Below are positions 32,806 through 40,875 of a stretch of DNA of 64,000 nucleotides, piece after piece. The translations under genes and the position numbers were made by a program. Each line of letters opens with the position of its first letter. Within the stretch, counting starts at the first letter, position 1. The stretch comes from Ectobacillus sp048976805 (GTDB lineage: Bacteria > Bacillota > Bacilli > Bacillales > Bacillaceae_G), in NCBI GenBank assembly GCA_048976805.1, contig JBHGUR010000113.1, positions 1-64,000 on the forward strand, given 5' to 3'. The notes beneath the pieces were generated by a model. The model did no database searches, was not told where the DNA came from, and saw only the letters and a list, made by a program, of their open reading frames with translations.

Positions 32806-32962
32806 AGCAGAATCGAGCCGGTTCTGCTTTTCTGGTTTGTCTAGCTCCACCGGCTAGGCGCAAAAGCTAAGAACCTTCCCTGCACAAAGGCAAAAAGCGC
32901 CTTTGGCGGGAAAGAACCTTAGCTTTTGCGCCTGAGCAAGCCGGTTCCGCTTTTCTGGTTAT
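32806..32962. repeat. Repeat C, copy 2 (large imperfect palindrome)
   Basis: It starts with a hairpin AGCAGAA/TTCTGCTTTT. AGGCGCAAAAGCTAA near 32853 is mirrored by TTAGCTTTTGCGCCT near 32919, and CCGGTTCTGCTTTTCTGGT recurs as CCGGTTCCGCTTTTCTGGT. GTCTAGCTCCACCGGCTAG in the middle resembles palindromic repeats common in Bacillus genomes. It ends exactly at the stop of the convergent 85-aa gene. Confidence 0.7.
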
Positions 32963-33216
32963 TTCATCGCTACAAAGAGCGCTAGTGCAAGGAAGATAAC
33001 GCCGAATATGCCGCTGCCGATTGCTTTGCTTTTGTCGTGCTGCAGCCTTGCATCGAACGCGTGCATGATGTCGGCAAGGCCGAGGGAGATGAGCGCAAGA
33101 ACTAGCGTGTTTTGTTTGAATGCTAACAACACGATAAAAAGTGCACCGAGTATACTGAAAGCAACGCGGCCGTAAAAGAATGCGGAACGGTTGCGGAAGT
33201 TTTCAGGAAAATTCAT
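32959..33216 (-). CDS. Small membrane protein (85 aa)
   Basis: Start at ATG 33216 after AAAAGGAGC. MNFPENFRNRSAFFYGRVAF leads into a hydrophobic helix SILGALFIVLLAFKQ, then LVLALISLGLADIMHAFDARL and a last helix GIFGVIFLALALFVAMK. That gives three probable membrane segments. No family is recognised. Single gene, with repeat C directly after its stop acting as a likely terminator. Confidence 0.7.
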   Translation of the reverse strand: MNFPENFRNRSAFFYGRVAFSILGALFIVLLAFKQNTLVLALISLGLADIMHAFDARLQHDKSKAIGSGIFGVIFLALALFVAMK

Positions 33217-33357
33217 GGACAAGCTCCTTTTTGCAGTTTTTCCTTTTGAGGGTAACATAGCGCGGCTTGGCAATCAATATATGTATATTGCATATGGTGG
33301 GACGTTGCATTTATTTGTTAACGAATTGTAAATTTGGTTCAATTGTTTGTAAAATAG

Positions 33358-33441
33358 GTAGAATTATTGATTGCATCGGTCAAATTATCGGCTGCAGCGG
33401 TTGAATTATTGAGGGAATCGGTCGAATTTACGGTAAAGGAA
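33358..33441 (+). repeat. Four imperfect 21-nt tandem units
   Basis: Units begin at 33358, 33379, 33400 and 33421. The shared pattern is GT-x-GAATTAT-x-G-xx-xG-xA-xCG, for example GTAGAATTATTGATTGCATCG and GTTGAATTATTGAGGGAATCG. No frame here has a ribosome binding site, so this is a non-coding minisatellite in the 33217-33622 gap upstream of fsr. Nothing else is seen in that gap. Confidence 0.7.
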
Positions 33442-33622
33442 TTGACGCAACCCTTATATTGCGGAGGTATTTGTAAGGCTGGAAATGTTCAACCCGTCCC
33501 GCAGCGTAAAGTAAGCATGAATCTTTTTTAGAAAATCCGGCTAGTAAAAGAGAAAAAAGAGGTATACAATTAACCTTGTGAAGAAAACGGCGTAGTATAT
33601 TGCGCAGAAAGGAGCCGCCAAA

Positions 33623-34822
33623 ATGGAGGCAGCTAAAAAAGCAAGTACAATTCCAGCACCGACGATTTATCCGATTTTATTTGCAATCAGCCTTGGCCAT
33701 TTGCTGAATGATTCCATGCAGGCGGTTGTCCCGGCTGTATTTCCAATTTTGGAGAAGTCAATGGATTTATCGTATACGCAGGTTGGCTGGATTGCGTTTG
33801 CGTTAAACATGACATCCTCCATTATGCAGCCGGTGTTCGGATTTTATACGGATAAAAAGCCGTCTCCGTATTTACTGCCGTTAGGGATGTTCTCCAGCAT
33901 GCTCGGTATGGTCGGTTTGGCGTTTGCGCCTAATTTTTATTTCATTTTATTGTCTGTTTTATTTATCGGCCTTGGTTCGGCCGTGTTTCATCCGGAAGGC
34001 GCCCGCGTTGCTTATATGGCGGCGGGCGCCAAGCGCGGTCTTGCGCAGTCCATTTATCAAGTAGGCGGAAATACAGGAAACTCTCTCGCGCCTATTTTTA
34101 CAGTGCTCGTGTTTGTACCGTTCGGCCAAGTGGGGGCCGTTTCATTTACAGGTATTGCAGCTTTCGGCATAGCTCTATTATTATACGTTTCCTCATGGTA
34201 CAAAAATGAGCTGAAGGCCAGCGCGGCACGGGCGAAAAAACGGGCTGCCCAGGCGGGAGAGGCTCTTAGCAGCCAAGTAAAATTCGCTGTTATTCTCTTA
34301 ATCTTTCTCGTATTTGCCCGCTCCTGGTACGGCGCCGGAATCAGCAACTTTTACCAGTTTTATTTAATTGAGCATTACGGCTTATCGATTAAAGACGCGC
34401 AATTTTATGTGTTTGCCTTTATGATTGCCGGCGTGCTAGGCACCTTCTTTGGAGGGCCGCTATCGGACCGTTTCGGAAAGCGGAATATTATTTTATTTTC
34501 AATGATTGGCGCAACACCATTAGCGCTTGCGCTGCCGCACGTTTCGCTCGGATGGGTCATTCCGCTCTTTTTATTAATCGGCTTTATTTTATCGAGCAGC
34601 TTCAGCGTAACTGTTGTGTACGCACAAGAGCTAATGCCGGGAAAAATCGGCATGGTTTCCGGACTTATCGTCGGCCTTGCATTCGGGATGGGTGCCGTCG
34701 GCTCGGTAGCGCTCGGAAAACTTGCCGATATGTACAGCTTAAGCTTTATTATGATGCTATGCAGCCTTTTGCCGCTGCTTGGAGTGTTTTCATGGCTGCT
34801 GCCTAATGACCGCAAAGAATAA
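33623..34822 (+). CDS. MFS exporter, fosmidomycin-resistance (Fsr) type
   Basis: A 399-residue transporter with 12 hydrophobic segments. Fsr-type motifs are SLGHLLNDSMQAVVPAVFP near the N-terminus, IMQPVFGFYTDKKPSPYLLPLGM, GLGSAVFHPEGARVAYMAAG and YQVGGNTGNSLAPIF. The E. coli homolog exports fosmidomycin; the natural substrate is unknown. GAAAGGAG precedes the ATG. It stands alone. Confidence 0.86.
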   Translation: MEAAKKASTIPAPTIYPILFAISLGHLLNDSMQAVVPAVFPILEKSMDLSYTQVGWIAFALNMTSSIMQPVFGFYTDKKPSPYLLPLGMFSSMLGMVGLAFAPNFYFILLSVLFIGLGSAVFHPEGARVAYMAAGAKRGLAQSIYQVGGNTGNSLAPIFTVLVFVPFGQVGAVSFTGIAAFGIALLLYVSSWYKNELKASAARAKKRAAQAGEALSSQVKFAVILLIFLVFARSWYGAGISNFYQFYLIEHYGLSIKDAQFYVFAFMIAGVLGTFFGGPLSDRFGKRNIILFSMIGATPLALALPHVSLGWVIPLFLLIGFILSSSFSVTVVYAQELMPGKIGMVSGLIVGLAFGMGAVGSVALGKLADMYSLSFIMMLCSLLPLLGVFSWLLPNDRKE

Positions 34823-34907
34823 TAGTATGCTAGAAAAAAGCTGTTTGGCGGGATTGGCATTATGGTGCTGGCAAATAGCCTCCGCTAGAAACAGGGGGCT
34901 TGCGACG

Positions 34908-35066
34908 ATGGATTTAAATGAATTTTCCGTTCGCACCTTGCTGCTTCTTTCAGCGCTCATGTTTATCGGCAGAATCGGCATTTTTTCTTTATTATTGTTT
35001 TTAATCTGCGGGAAAGCAGTGCAGGAAAGCTACAGCTACCCGGAGGAAAGGATTATTATCGGATAA
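34908..35066 (+). pseudogene. C-terminal fragment of a KtrB/TrkH potassium transporter
   Basis: The 52-codon frame MDLNEFSVRTLLLLSALMFI, then GRIGIFSLLLFLICGKAVQE and SYSYPEERIIIG matches the last membrane helix and the terminal YPEEKIMIG motif of KtrB-type subunits. All pore regions are missing. GGGGGC before the ATG could allow translation, but a remnant is more likely. It sits between fsr and the NRDE gene. Confidence 0.65.
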
Positions 35067-35091
35067 GTATATTCGGAGGCGGGTGAACGGG

Positions 35092-35853
35092 ATGTGTTTA
35101 ATTAGCTTTGCTTATAAAATGGATTCGCAATACAGCTTCATTGTCGCTGCCAACCGCGATGAATTTTACGCAAGGCCGACAAAGGAAGCGCATTTTTGGG
35201 AAGACGCGCCGCAAGTGCTGGCCGGGCAGGATTTAGAGAAAATGGGAACGTGGCTTGGCGTAACAAAAGGGGGGCGCTTTGCGGCGTTAACGAATTACCG
35301 GAATCCGCATGAAGCGGCTGACAATAAGCGCTCGCGCGGAGAACTCGTAAGCCGATTTTTAACAGGAACGGATAGCGTGAAGGAGTATTTGCAAAATGTG
35401 CAGAAAGAACGCGGGCATTATCCAGGGTTCAATTTAATCGCCGGCGATGTGCATGATTTGTATTACTACTCCAATATTGAAGATAATATCCGGCTGCTTG
35501 CGCCCGGCGTGTACGGATTAAGCAATCATTTGCTGGATACGCCGTGGCCGAAGGTGCGTAAAGGAAAGGAAGGGCTGTCGCGCTGCTTGGCCGGCTCGCG
35601 CACAAACTTGAAGGATTGTTTGTTTTCGAGCTTGCACCATGCCGAGCCTGCCCCGGATGAAGAGCTGCCGAAAACAGGTGTGCCGCTTGAATGGGAACGG
35701 CTTTTGTCGCCGCTGTTTATTGCAGCGCCAAATTACGGCACGAGATCTTCAACCGTCGTGCTCATGAACAGCGAAGAAGTGCACTTTGCGGAACGGTCGT
35801 ATACGGGGCGGGAATATAAGGAAACGGAATTTCATTTTGTTGTGGAACGGTAG
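35092..35853 (+). CDS. NRDE-family (TANGO2-like) protein
   Basis: A 253-residue protein starting MCLISFAYKMDSQYSFIVAANRDEFYARPT, with Cys2 and the family's NRDE motif, followed by LAGQDLEKMGTWLGVTKGGRFAALTNYRNP. Cys2 suggests an N-terminal nucleophile-type fold. TANGO2 homologs have been linked to heme handling in animals; bacterial function is unknown. Start chosen at ATG 35092, since an in-frame GTG at 35083 is within the GGAGGCGGGTG site. It ends in a strong terminator. Confidence 0.88.
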   Translation: MCLISFAYKMDSQYSFIVAANRDEFYARPTKEAHFWEDAPQVLAGQDLEKMGTWLGVTKGGRFAALTNYRNPHEAADNKRSRGELVSRFLTGTDSVKEYLQNVQKERGHYPGFNLIAGDVHDLYYYSNIEDNIRLLAPGVYGLSNHLLDTPWPKVRKGKEGLSRCLAGSRTNLKDCLFSSLHHAEPAPDEELPKTGVPLEWERLLSPLFIAAPNYGTRSSTVVLMNSEEVHFAERSYTGREYKETEFHFVVER

Positions 35854-35866
35854 CGATTAGCGCGAA

Positions 35867-35903
35867 AAAAAGCTTGAGCATATTGGCTATGCTCAAGCTT
35901 TTA
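35867..35903 (+). terminator. Terminator after the NRDE gene
   Basis: AAAAGCTTGAGCATA and TATGCTCAAGCTTTT form a 15-bp stem with a short loop; A- and T-runs on both sides make it potentially bidirectional. Confidence 0.85.
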
Positions 35904-35949
35904 ACGTATCTTTGTTGTCTTATTTGTTGGTTGAATATTCGAAAATGTA

Positions 35950-35978
35950 TTGACATTTTGGTGGATATTTCGTGATAT
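35950..35978 (+). promoter_or_regulatory. Promoter of the DUF4153 gene
   Basis: TTGACA (35950-35955) and TGATAT (35973-35978) with a 17-nt spacer. Confidence 0.55.
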
Positions 35979-36045
35979 GATTATATAAAAGAAATGTTGA
36001 AATATAGTTTCTTAGTTAATATGAAAGAGAAAGGGAGGGGTGAAG

Positions 36046-37815
36046 ATGAAATGGATGGGAAGGATTAAAGATAAACTTGCCGGGTTGAATAAGGCTGTTG
36101 CCCGCTTTCCGTTAACGACGCTATTTTTGTTAGGAGCTGCAATGATTAATGCTTATAGTATCAGTACAGAAAAGGACCATTCAAAATTTCTTTTAACATT
36201 TGTATTTGGCGCACTTCTTAGTGCAGTGCTGCAGGTTGCCTATGAACGGTTTTTTTCCAGGTTTTCCGCCCGTGCGGCTTTAATGGGCGCGAGTGCTTTG
36301 CTGACGGCGGGATACTACTTCATTATTATGGCGGCTCCTAAGCTAAGCATGGAGATTGAAATTAGAACTGCTGTTGCCCTGTTTGCCTTGCTTATTGCCT
36401 TCATTTGGGTTCCGGTCATAAAAAGCGAAATATGCTTTAATAAAAGCTTTATGATCGCATTTAAGTCTTTATTTAATTCTTTGTTTTTCTCCGGCGTTAT
36501 TTTTGCAGGTGTAAACATTATCCTTACAGCCATTAACGTGCTGATTGCTGCTATCGATTATACAGCTTATCCGCATGCGGCAAATATTGTGTTTATTATA
36601 TTTGCACCGATGTATTTTCTTTCGTTAATTCCAGTATATCCTGGTAAGGAGCCGAAGAATGCGGGTTATCGAAAAGAAGCGATAGATAAGGCGGCATATT
36701 GCCCGAAGTTTTTAGAAATTCTCATATCCTATATTGTTATTCCGTTAATAGCCGTGTTTACTTTAATCTTGGTGATTTATATTGCTAAAAATATCGGCGG
36801 GGAATTTTGGACAGATAACCTGTTGGAGCCAATGCTCGTTTCCTATGCGATTACTGTGATTTTAGTATATATATTGGCTAGTGAGATAGAAAATAAGTTT
36901 ACAGCCTTTTTCAGGAAGGTTTTTCCGAAAGTGTTAGTGCCAATTGTCATTTTCCAGATTGCATCATCGATATTAAGCTTGGCCGATACAGGTGTAACGC
37001 ATACACGTTATTATGTTATTTTGTTTGGCATTTTCGCCGCCATAGCCGGCATTTTATTGAGCTTTTTGCCTATACGAAAAAACGGCGTGATTGCGGCCTT
37101 GTTGATTATATTTGCTGCAATATCGATTGTGCCTCCTGTCGATGCGTTCACAATAAGCCGGAATAGCCAGATTGATACGCTTGAAAACGTACTTGTGAAA
37201 AATAATATGCTTGAAAACAATAAGATTAAACCGAAGTCCTCCATCCCTGACAAGGATAAACAGACGATTACGAAGGCAATTCAATACTTAAGCATGATGG
37301 AATATACAAAGAAAATTGAATGGCTGCCGGATGATTTCGATGTTTATAAGGATTTTCAAGATACGTTTGGTTTTGAAGAGTACCAAGAGCCGGCAGATTT
37401 CAATCAGGGGGTTTACCTCGGCATAGAACAGCCGGCCCCAATTGCGATTACAGGCTTTGATACTTTTGTTCAAACCGATATTTATACAGATAGCAAAAAT
37501 AGAGATGAGAAGATTTGCGATATTGAAAAAGATGGAAAAATGTATACGCTGCTAAAAGATTTTAAAGAGGGCCAAATTAATCTTAAATTAATGGGGGAAG
37601 ATGACGAAGAGCTGATTCGCTTTCAAACAGAAGAAATTTATGATAAGTTTTCTGGATACAATGCAGCTAAAAGCTTAATGTCAGTAGAAGAGGCAACATT
37701 TACAAAGGAAAACAGCCGCGCAAAAATGATGGTTGTTGTGCAAAATGTGGCCATCGAAAAGCGGAATAAGCAGCATAATAACGCGGTATTATTTGTGTTT
37801 GTGCAGATTAAATAG
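36046..37815 (+). CDS. DUF4153-family membrane protein
   Basis: A 589-residue protein. Residues 1-360 hold about ten hydrophobic segments, with AVARFPLTTLFLLGAAMINAY at the start and LISYIVIPLIAVFTLILVIYIAKNI in the middle, typical of DUF4153. The last 220 residues are soluble and outside the core family (SRNSQIDTLENVLVKNNMLENNKIKPK onward), with acidic and aromatic stretches. Start set at an ATG directly after GGGAGGGGTG rather than at the GTG inside that site. Function unknown. Confidence 0.8.
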   Translation: MKWMGRIKDKLAGLNKAVARFPLTTLFLLGAAMINAYSISTEKDHSKFLLTFVFGALLSAVLQVAYERFFSRFSARAALMGASALLTAGYYFIIMAAPKLSMEIEIRTAVALFALLIAFIWVPVIKSEICFNKSFMIAFKSLFNSLFFSGVIFAGVNIILTAINVLIAAIDYTAYPHAANIVFIIFAPMYFLSLIPVYPGKEPKNAGYRKEAIDKAAYCPKFLEILISYIVIPLIAVFTLILVIYIAKNIGGEFWTDNLLEPMLVSYAITVILVYILASEIENKFTAFFRKVFPKVLVPIVIFQIASSILSLADTGVTHTRYYVILFGIFAAIAGILLSFLPIRKNGVIAALLIIFAAISIVPPVDAFTISRNSQIDTLENVLVKNNMLENNKIKPKSSIPDKDKQTITKAIQYLSMMEYTKKIEWLPDDFDVYKDFQDTFGFEEYQEPADFNQGVYLGIEQPAPIAITGFDTFVQTDIYTDSKNRDEKICDIEKDGKMYTLLKDFKEGQINLKLMGEDDEELIRFQTEEIYDKFSGYNAAKSLMSVEEATFTKENSRAKMMVVVQNVAIEKRNKQHNNAVLFVFVQIK

Positions 37816-37822
37816 AATGGAA

Positions 37823-37855
37823 AAAAGCTTGAGGGGTGCCCTCAAGCTTTTCATT
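37823..37855 (+). terminator. Terminator after the DUF4153 gene
   Basis: AAAAGCTTGAGGG (37823-37835) and CCCTCAAGCTTTT (37839-37851) form a 13-bp stem with A- and T-rich flanks. Confidence 0.85.
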
Positions 37856-37929
37856 TGGCGAGCGGGCGCAAGAAACAACCGGATATAAAACCATGTCTAG
37901 TTTTATACCCGATTATGAAGGAAGAGTCC

Positions 37930-39177
37930 TTAGGAGCGGATTTGCCCGTTCCCGCGGATAATGTATTTCGTCGACGTTAAAGCCGGCAGACCCATCGGCC
38001 CTCTTGCATGCAGCTTTTGCGTACTAATGCCGATTTCCGCCCCGAAGCCGAACTCAAAGCCGTCTGTAAAACGGGTTGAAGCGTTATGGTAGAGCGCAGC
38101 CGCATCGACGGAAGTAAAGAATTTAGCGACGTTATCAGCATTTTCTGTTACAATCGCTTCCGAATGCTTGGAGCCGTATGTGTTAATATGGGAAATTGCC
38201 TCTTCAATAGATGAAACAAGTTTCACAGCGAGGGTGAGTCCTAAAAACTCTGTGCCCCAATCTTCCTCAGTTGCCGGCGTAAGTGTTGGAGCAATCATCA
38301 GCGCTTTTTCATCGCCGCGCAGCTCTACGCCTTTTTCCTGCAAAAGCATAAACAGCTCCTTGCCGTGCTGCGCTGCCCACGCTTCATGAAGCAAAATGGT
38401 TTCAATCGCGTTACATACAGAAGGACGCTGCGTTTTTGCGTTTACGATAATGTCAAACGCCATTTGCTTATCGGCGGATTCATCCACGAACACGTGGCAG
38501 TTGCCTGCGCCCGTTTCCAAAACAGGAACGGATGCTTCTCTTACGACGGTGTCGATCAATGCTTTTCCACCTCTTGGAATTAACACATCCAAATATTCGT
38601 TTAACGTAAACAGCTGCTTCGCGCTTGCGCGGGATGTGTCTTCCACAAGCTGGACGCTGTCGGCTGGTATGTCCGTTTTGGCGAGGGCGCGATGCGTGAC
38701 ATCGACAATTGCTTTATTGGAATGAAAAGCGGACGAGCTGCCGCGCAAAATGACGGCGTTGCCCGTTTTTAAGCAAAGTGTCGCTGCATCAACGGTTACG
38801 TTCGGACGCGCTTCGTAAATCATGCCGATAACGCCTAATGGGACGCGCACTTTTTGGATTTTTAGACCGTTTGGCCGTTCCCACGCTTCCAAGCATTCCC
38901 CGACAGGGTCTGGCAGTTCGATGAGCTGTTTAATCGCATCCGCCATATCGACAATTCGTTTTTCATTTAACATAAGCCGGTCAAGCAACGACTGGGAAAC
39001 GCCTTTGGCGCGTTCGCTTTCGAGATCCTTGCTGTTTTCCGCCAAAATGTAGCCAGTTTCTTCTAACAGCTGCGCGGCAATAGCGGCAAGCGCCGCGTTT
39101 TTTTGTGCCGTTGATTTTGTCACAAGCTCGCCGGCAACCCATTTCGCTTTTTTCCCTTTAATCAGCAATTCGTTCAT
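37930..39177 (-). CDS. proA: Gamma-glutamyl phosphate reductase ProA
   Basis: A 415-residue NADP-dependent reductase, second step of proline synthesis. GVIGMIYEARPNVTVDAATLCLKTGNAVILRGSS forms the nucleotide-binding part. PVLETGAGNCHVFVD and KTQRPSVCNAIETILLHE follow, the latter with the catalytic Cys. NASTRFTDGFEFGFGAEIGISTQKLHARGPMGL is the C-terminal signature. Intact and of normal length. GGGGGAG precedes the ATG, 14 nt after proB. Confidence 0.95.
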   Translation of the reverse strand: MNELLIKGKKAKWVAGELVTKSTAQKNAALAAIAAQLLEETGYILAENSKDLESERAKGVSQSLLDRLMLNEKRIVDMADAIKQLIELPDPVGECLEAWERPNGLKIQKVRVPLGVIGMIYEARPNVTVDAATLCLKTGNAVILRGSSSAFHSNKAIVDVTHRALAKTDIPADSVQLVEDTSRASAKQLFTLNEYLDVLIPRGGKALIDTVVREASVPVLETGAGNCHVFVDESADKQMAFDIIVNAKTQRPSVCNAIETILLHEAWAAQHGKELFMLLQEKGVELRGDEKALMIAPTLTPATEEDWGTEFLGLTLAVKLVSSIEEAISHINTYGSKHSEAIVTENADNVAKFFTSVDAAALYHNASTRFTDGFEFGFGAEIGISTQKLHARGPMGLPALTSTKYIIRGNGQIRS

Positions 39178-39191
39178 ATTGTCTCCCCCTC

Positions 39192-40295
39192 TTATAAACT
39201 TACCCAGTTATCGCGGTGAATGACTTCATAGCTAGAACGCTCTTTGTGAAGCTGAATTTCGCGGCTTTGTTTTCCTTTTAAGTGCTGCAGCTCGGCGGCA
39301 GAGTAATTCACTTGCCCTTTGCCGAGCACCTTCCCTTTTGGGCTAATGACCTCGACAACATCTCCGGCAAGAAAGCTGCCGTGAACAGACAAAACGCCGG
39401 CGGCAAGCAGGCTTTTTCCTTGTTCGAGCACAGCCGCGGCCGCGCCGTTATCGACTTCGATTTGTCCGCTTACAAAGGAGTGAAGCGCAATCCACTGTTT
39501 ATGGTTTTTAATGACCTTTTGCGGAGCGTTGCCAATGTACGTGCCGTCGCCTTTTCCTTGTAAAATATCAAGCAGCTTTTGTTCTCCGTGCCCCGTACCG
39601 ATAAACACACTGACACCAAGCGATACGGCTGTTTTGGCGGCATCGAGCTTGGATTTCATGCCGCCTGTGCCGACTTTGGAGCCCGAGCCGCCGGCAAGCG
39701 CAAGCACCTCTTCTGTAATAGAAGGGAGGAAGTGGTATTTTTTTGCCGTCGGGTCTTCATGAGGATTTTTATCATATAATCCGTTAATATCTGTCAAAAT
39801 GATAAGCGTGTCGGCATAAACAAGCCCGCTCACAAGAGCTGACAGCATATCGTTATCGCCAAATGTCAGCTCCTCGATGGAAACAGAGTCATTTTCATTA
39901 ATAATCGGCAAAGCAGAACGCTCCAATAGCTCCGACAATGTGGCATAAGCGTTGCTGTATTGTTCTTTTCTCGAAAAATCGCCGCGCGTCAGCAGCAGCT
40001 GGGCGCCGATGATGCCGTATTTGTTCAGCTCTTCCGTATAGGCCTGCATTAATAGCCCTTGCCCGACAGCTGCCGCCGCTTGTTTCCCTTTAATAGTGAC
40101 AGGGCGGCTTGGATACCCAAGAGCTGTAAACCCAGCCGCGACCGCGCCGGATGTAATTAAAACGACTTCATGGCCTGCTCGCTTTAAAGCCGCCAGCGCC
40201 GCTACGTGGTCACGCAGCTTTTCCTTGCAGATGCCGCCAGTGCCGTTTGTCAGTGAGCTGCTTCCGATTTTTACGACAATCCGTTGTTTTTTCAC
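39192..40295 (-). CDS. proB: Glutamate 5-kinase ProB
   Basis: A 367-residue enzyme: an amino acid kinase domain (VVKIGSSSLTNGTGG, LITSGAVAAGFTALG, NENDSVSIEELTFGDNDMLSA, GTGGMKSKLDAAKTA) and a C-terminal PUA domain (about 275-350, GALSVHGSF-like segment GVLSVHGSFLAGDVVEV). It phosphorylates glutamate and is usually feedback-inhibited by proline. Start set at GTG 40295 with GGAGGG 8 nt upstream; the longer frame has no site. Transcription should depend on the proline T-box at 40465-40690. Confidence 0.94.
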   Translation of the reverse strand: MKKQRIVVKIGSSSLTNGTGGICKEKLRDHVAALAALKRAGHEVVLITSGAVAAGFTALGYPSRPVTIKGKQAAAAVGQGLLMQAYTEELNKYGIIGAQLLLTRGDFSRKEQYSNAYATLSELLERSALPIINENDSVSIEELTFGDNDMLSALVSGLVYADTLIILTDINGLYDKNPHEDPTAKKYHFLPSITEEVLALAGGSGSKVGTGGMKSKLDAAKTAVSLGVSVFIGTGHGEQKLLDILQGKGDGTYIGNAPQKVIKNHKQWIALHSFVSGQIEVDNGAAAAVLEQGKSLLAAGVLSVHGSFLAGDVVEVISPKGKVLGKGQVNYSAAELQHLKGKQSREIQLHKERSSYEVIHRDNWVSL

Positions 40296-40464
40296 TGTTT
40301 TTTCCCTCCAAATCATAAGAAAAGCGGACAAAGCCCGCCTTTTGCAGCAGCGCAAGGGTGGGCCGGAGTGAAAGGCGATTTTTGCCTTTTACAAAAGGCA
40401 TAGCCCGGAGTCAGCTGCTTTGGGAGTTAGACATATTCCCAAAATGTATACTTTCTTTCCTCAT

Positions 40465-40690
40465 GAAAAAGGCCCTTCCATCCTTTATAAAAAAGGACGG
40501 AAGGGCCATATCCGCGGTACCACCTTTATTGGCATGCGATTGCATGCCCGCTTTGAACCTGTAACGAAGGCGAACGCTCAAGTTTTCGCTTAAGACTCCG
40601 GGATAGGTTCAATAGCTTCTATACGAGGAATCTTCCAGCCCATGGATTCCATTCTCTAACGCAAGAAGGGATATTTACTAGTTCCCGTCA
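40465..40690 (-). promoter_or_regulatory. Proline T-box riboswitch of proBA
   Basis: On the minus strand, a stem I region starting near 40690, a specifier context GAACCTATC giving CCU (Pro), the T-box sequence AAAGGTGGTACCGCGG (near 40509-40524), and a terminator GGAAGGGCC/GGCCCTTCC with a T-run to 40465. proBA control by a Pro T-box is known in B. subtilis. About 170 nt separate the terminator from proB, longer than usual. Confidence 0.88.
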
Positions 40691-40718
40691 ACGTGATAGT
40701 TATTTTAATTTTTAAAAT

Positions 40719-40748
40719 ATTATGCATGATAATGTGTATGCATGTCAA
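40719..40748 (-). promoter_or_regulatory. Promoter of the proBA leader
   Basis: On the minus strand TTGACA (40748-40743) and CATAAT (40724-40719) with an 18-nt spacer. Confidence 0.6.
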
Positions 40749-40875
40749 GAGTAAATTGGAGATAGGCGCTAAAATTTTTTACAGAAAAATAACATTATAA
40801 ACATTGATTAGACATTATGAAACAATAGTATAATATGTTGAGAATGAAATGCTAGTGTAAAAGGACGTGGAATAT

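Noticed and set aside
40210..40401. Minus-strand frame MPFVKGKNRL... between the T-box and proB
   Set aside because: It overlaps the proB start, has no ribosome binding site and has atypical composition.
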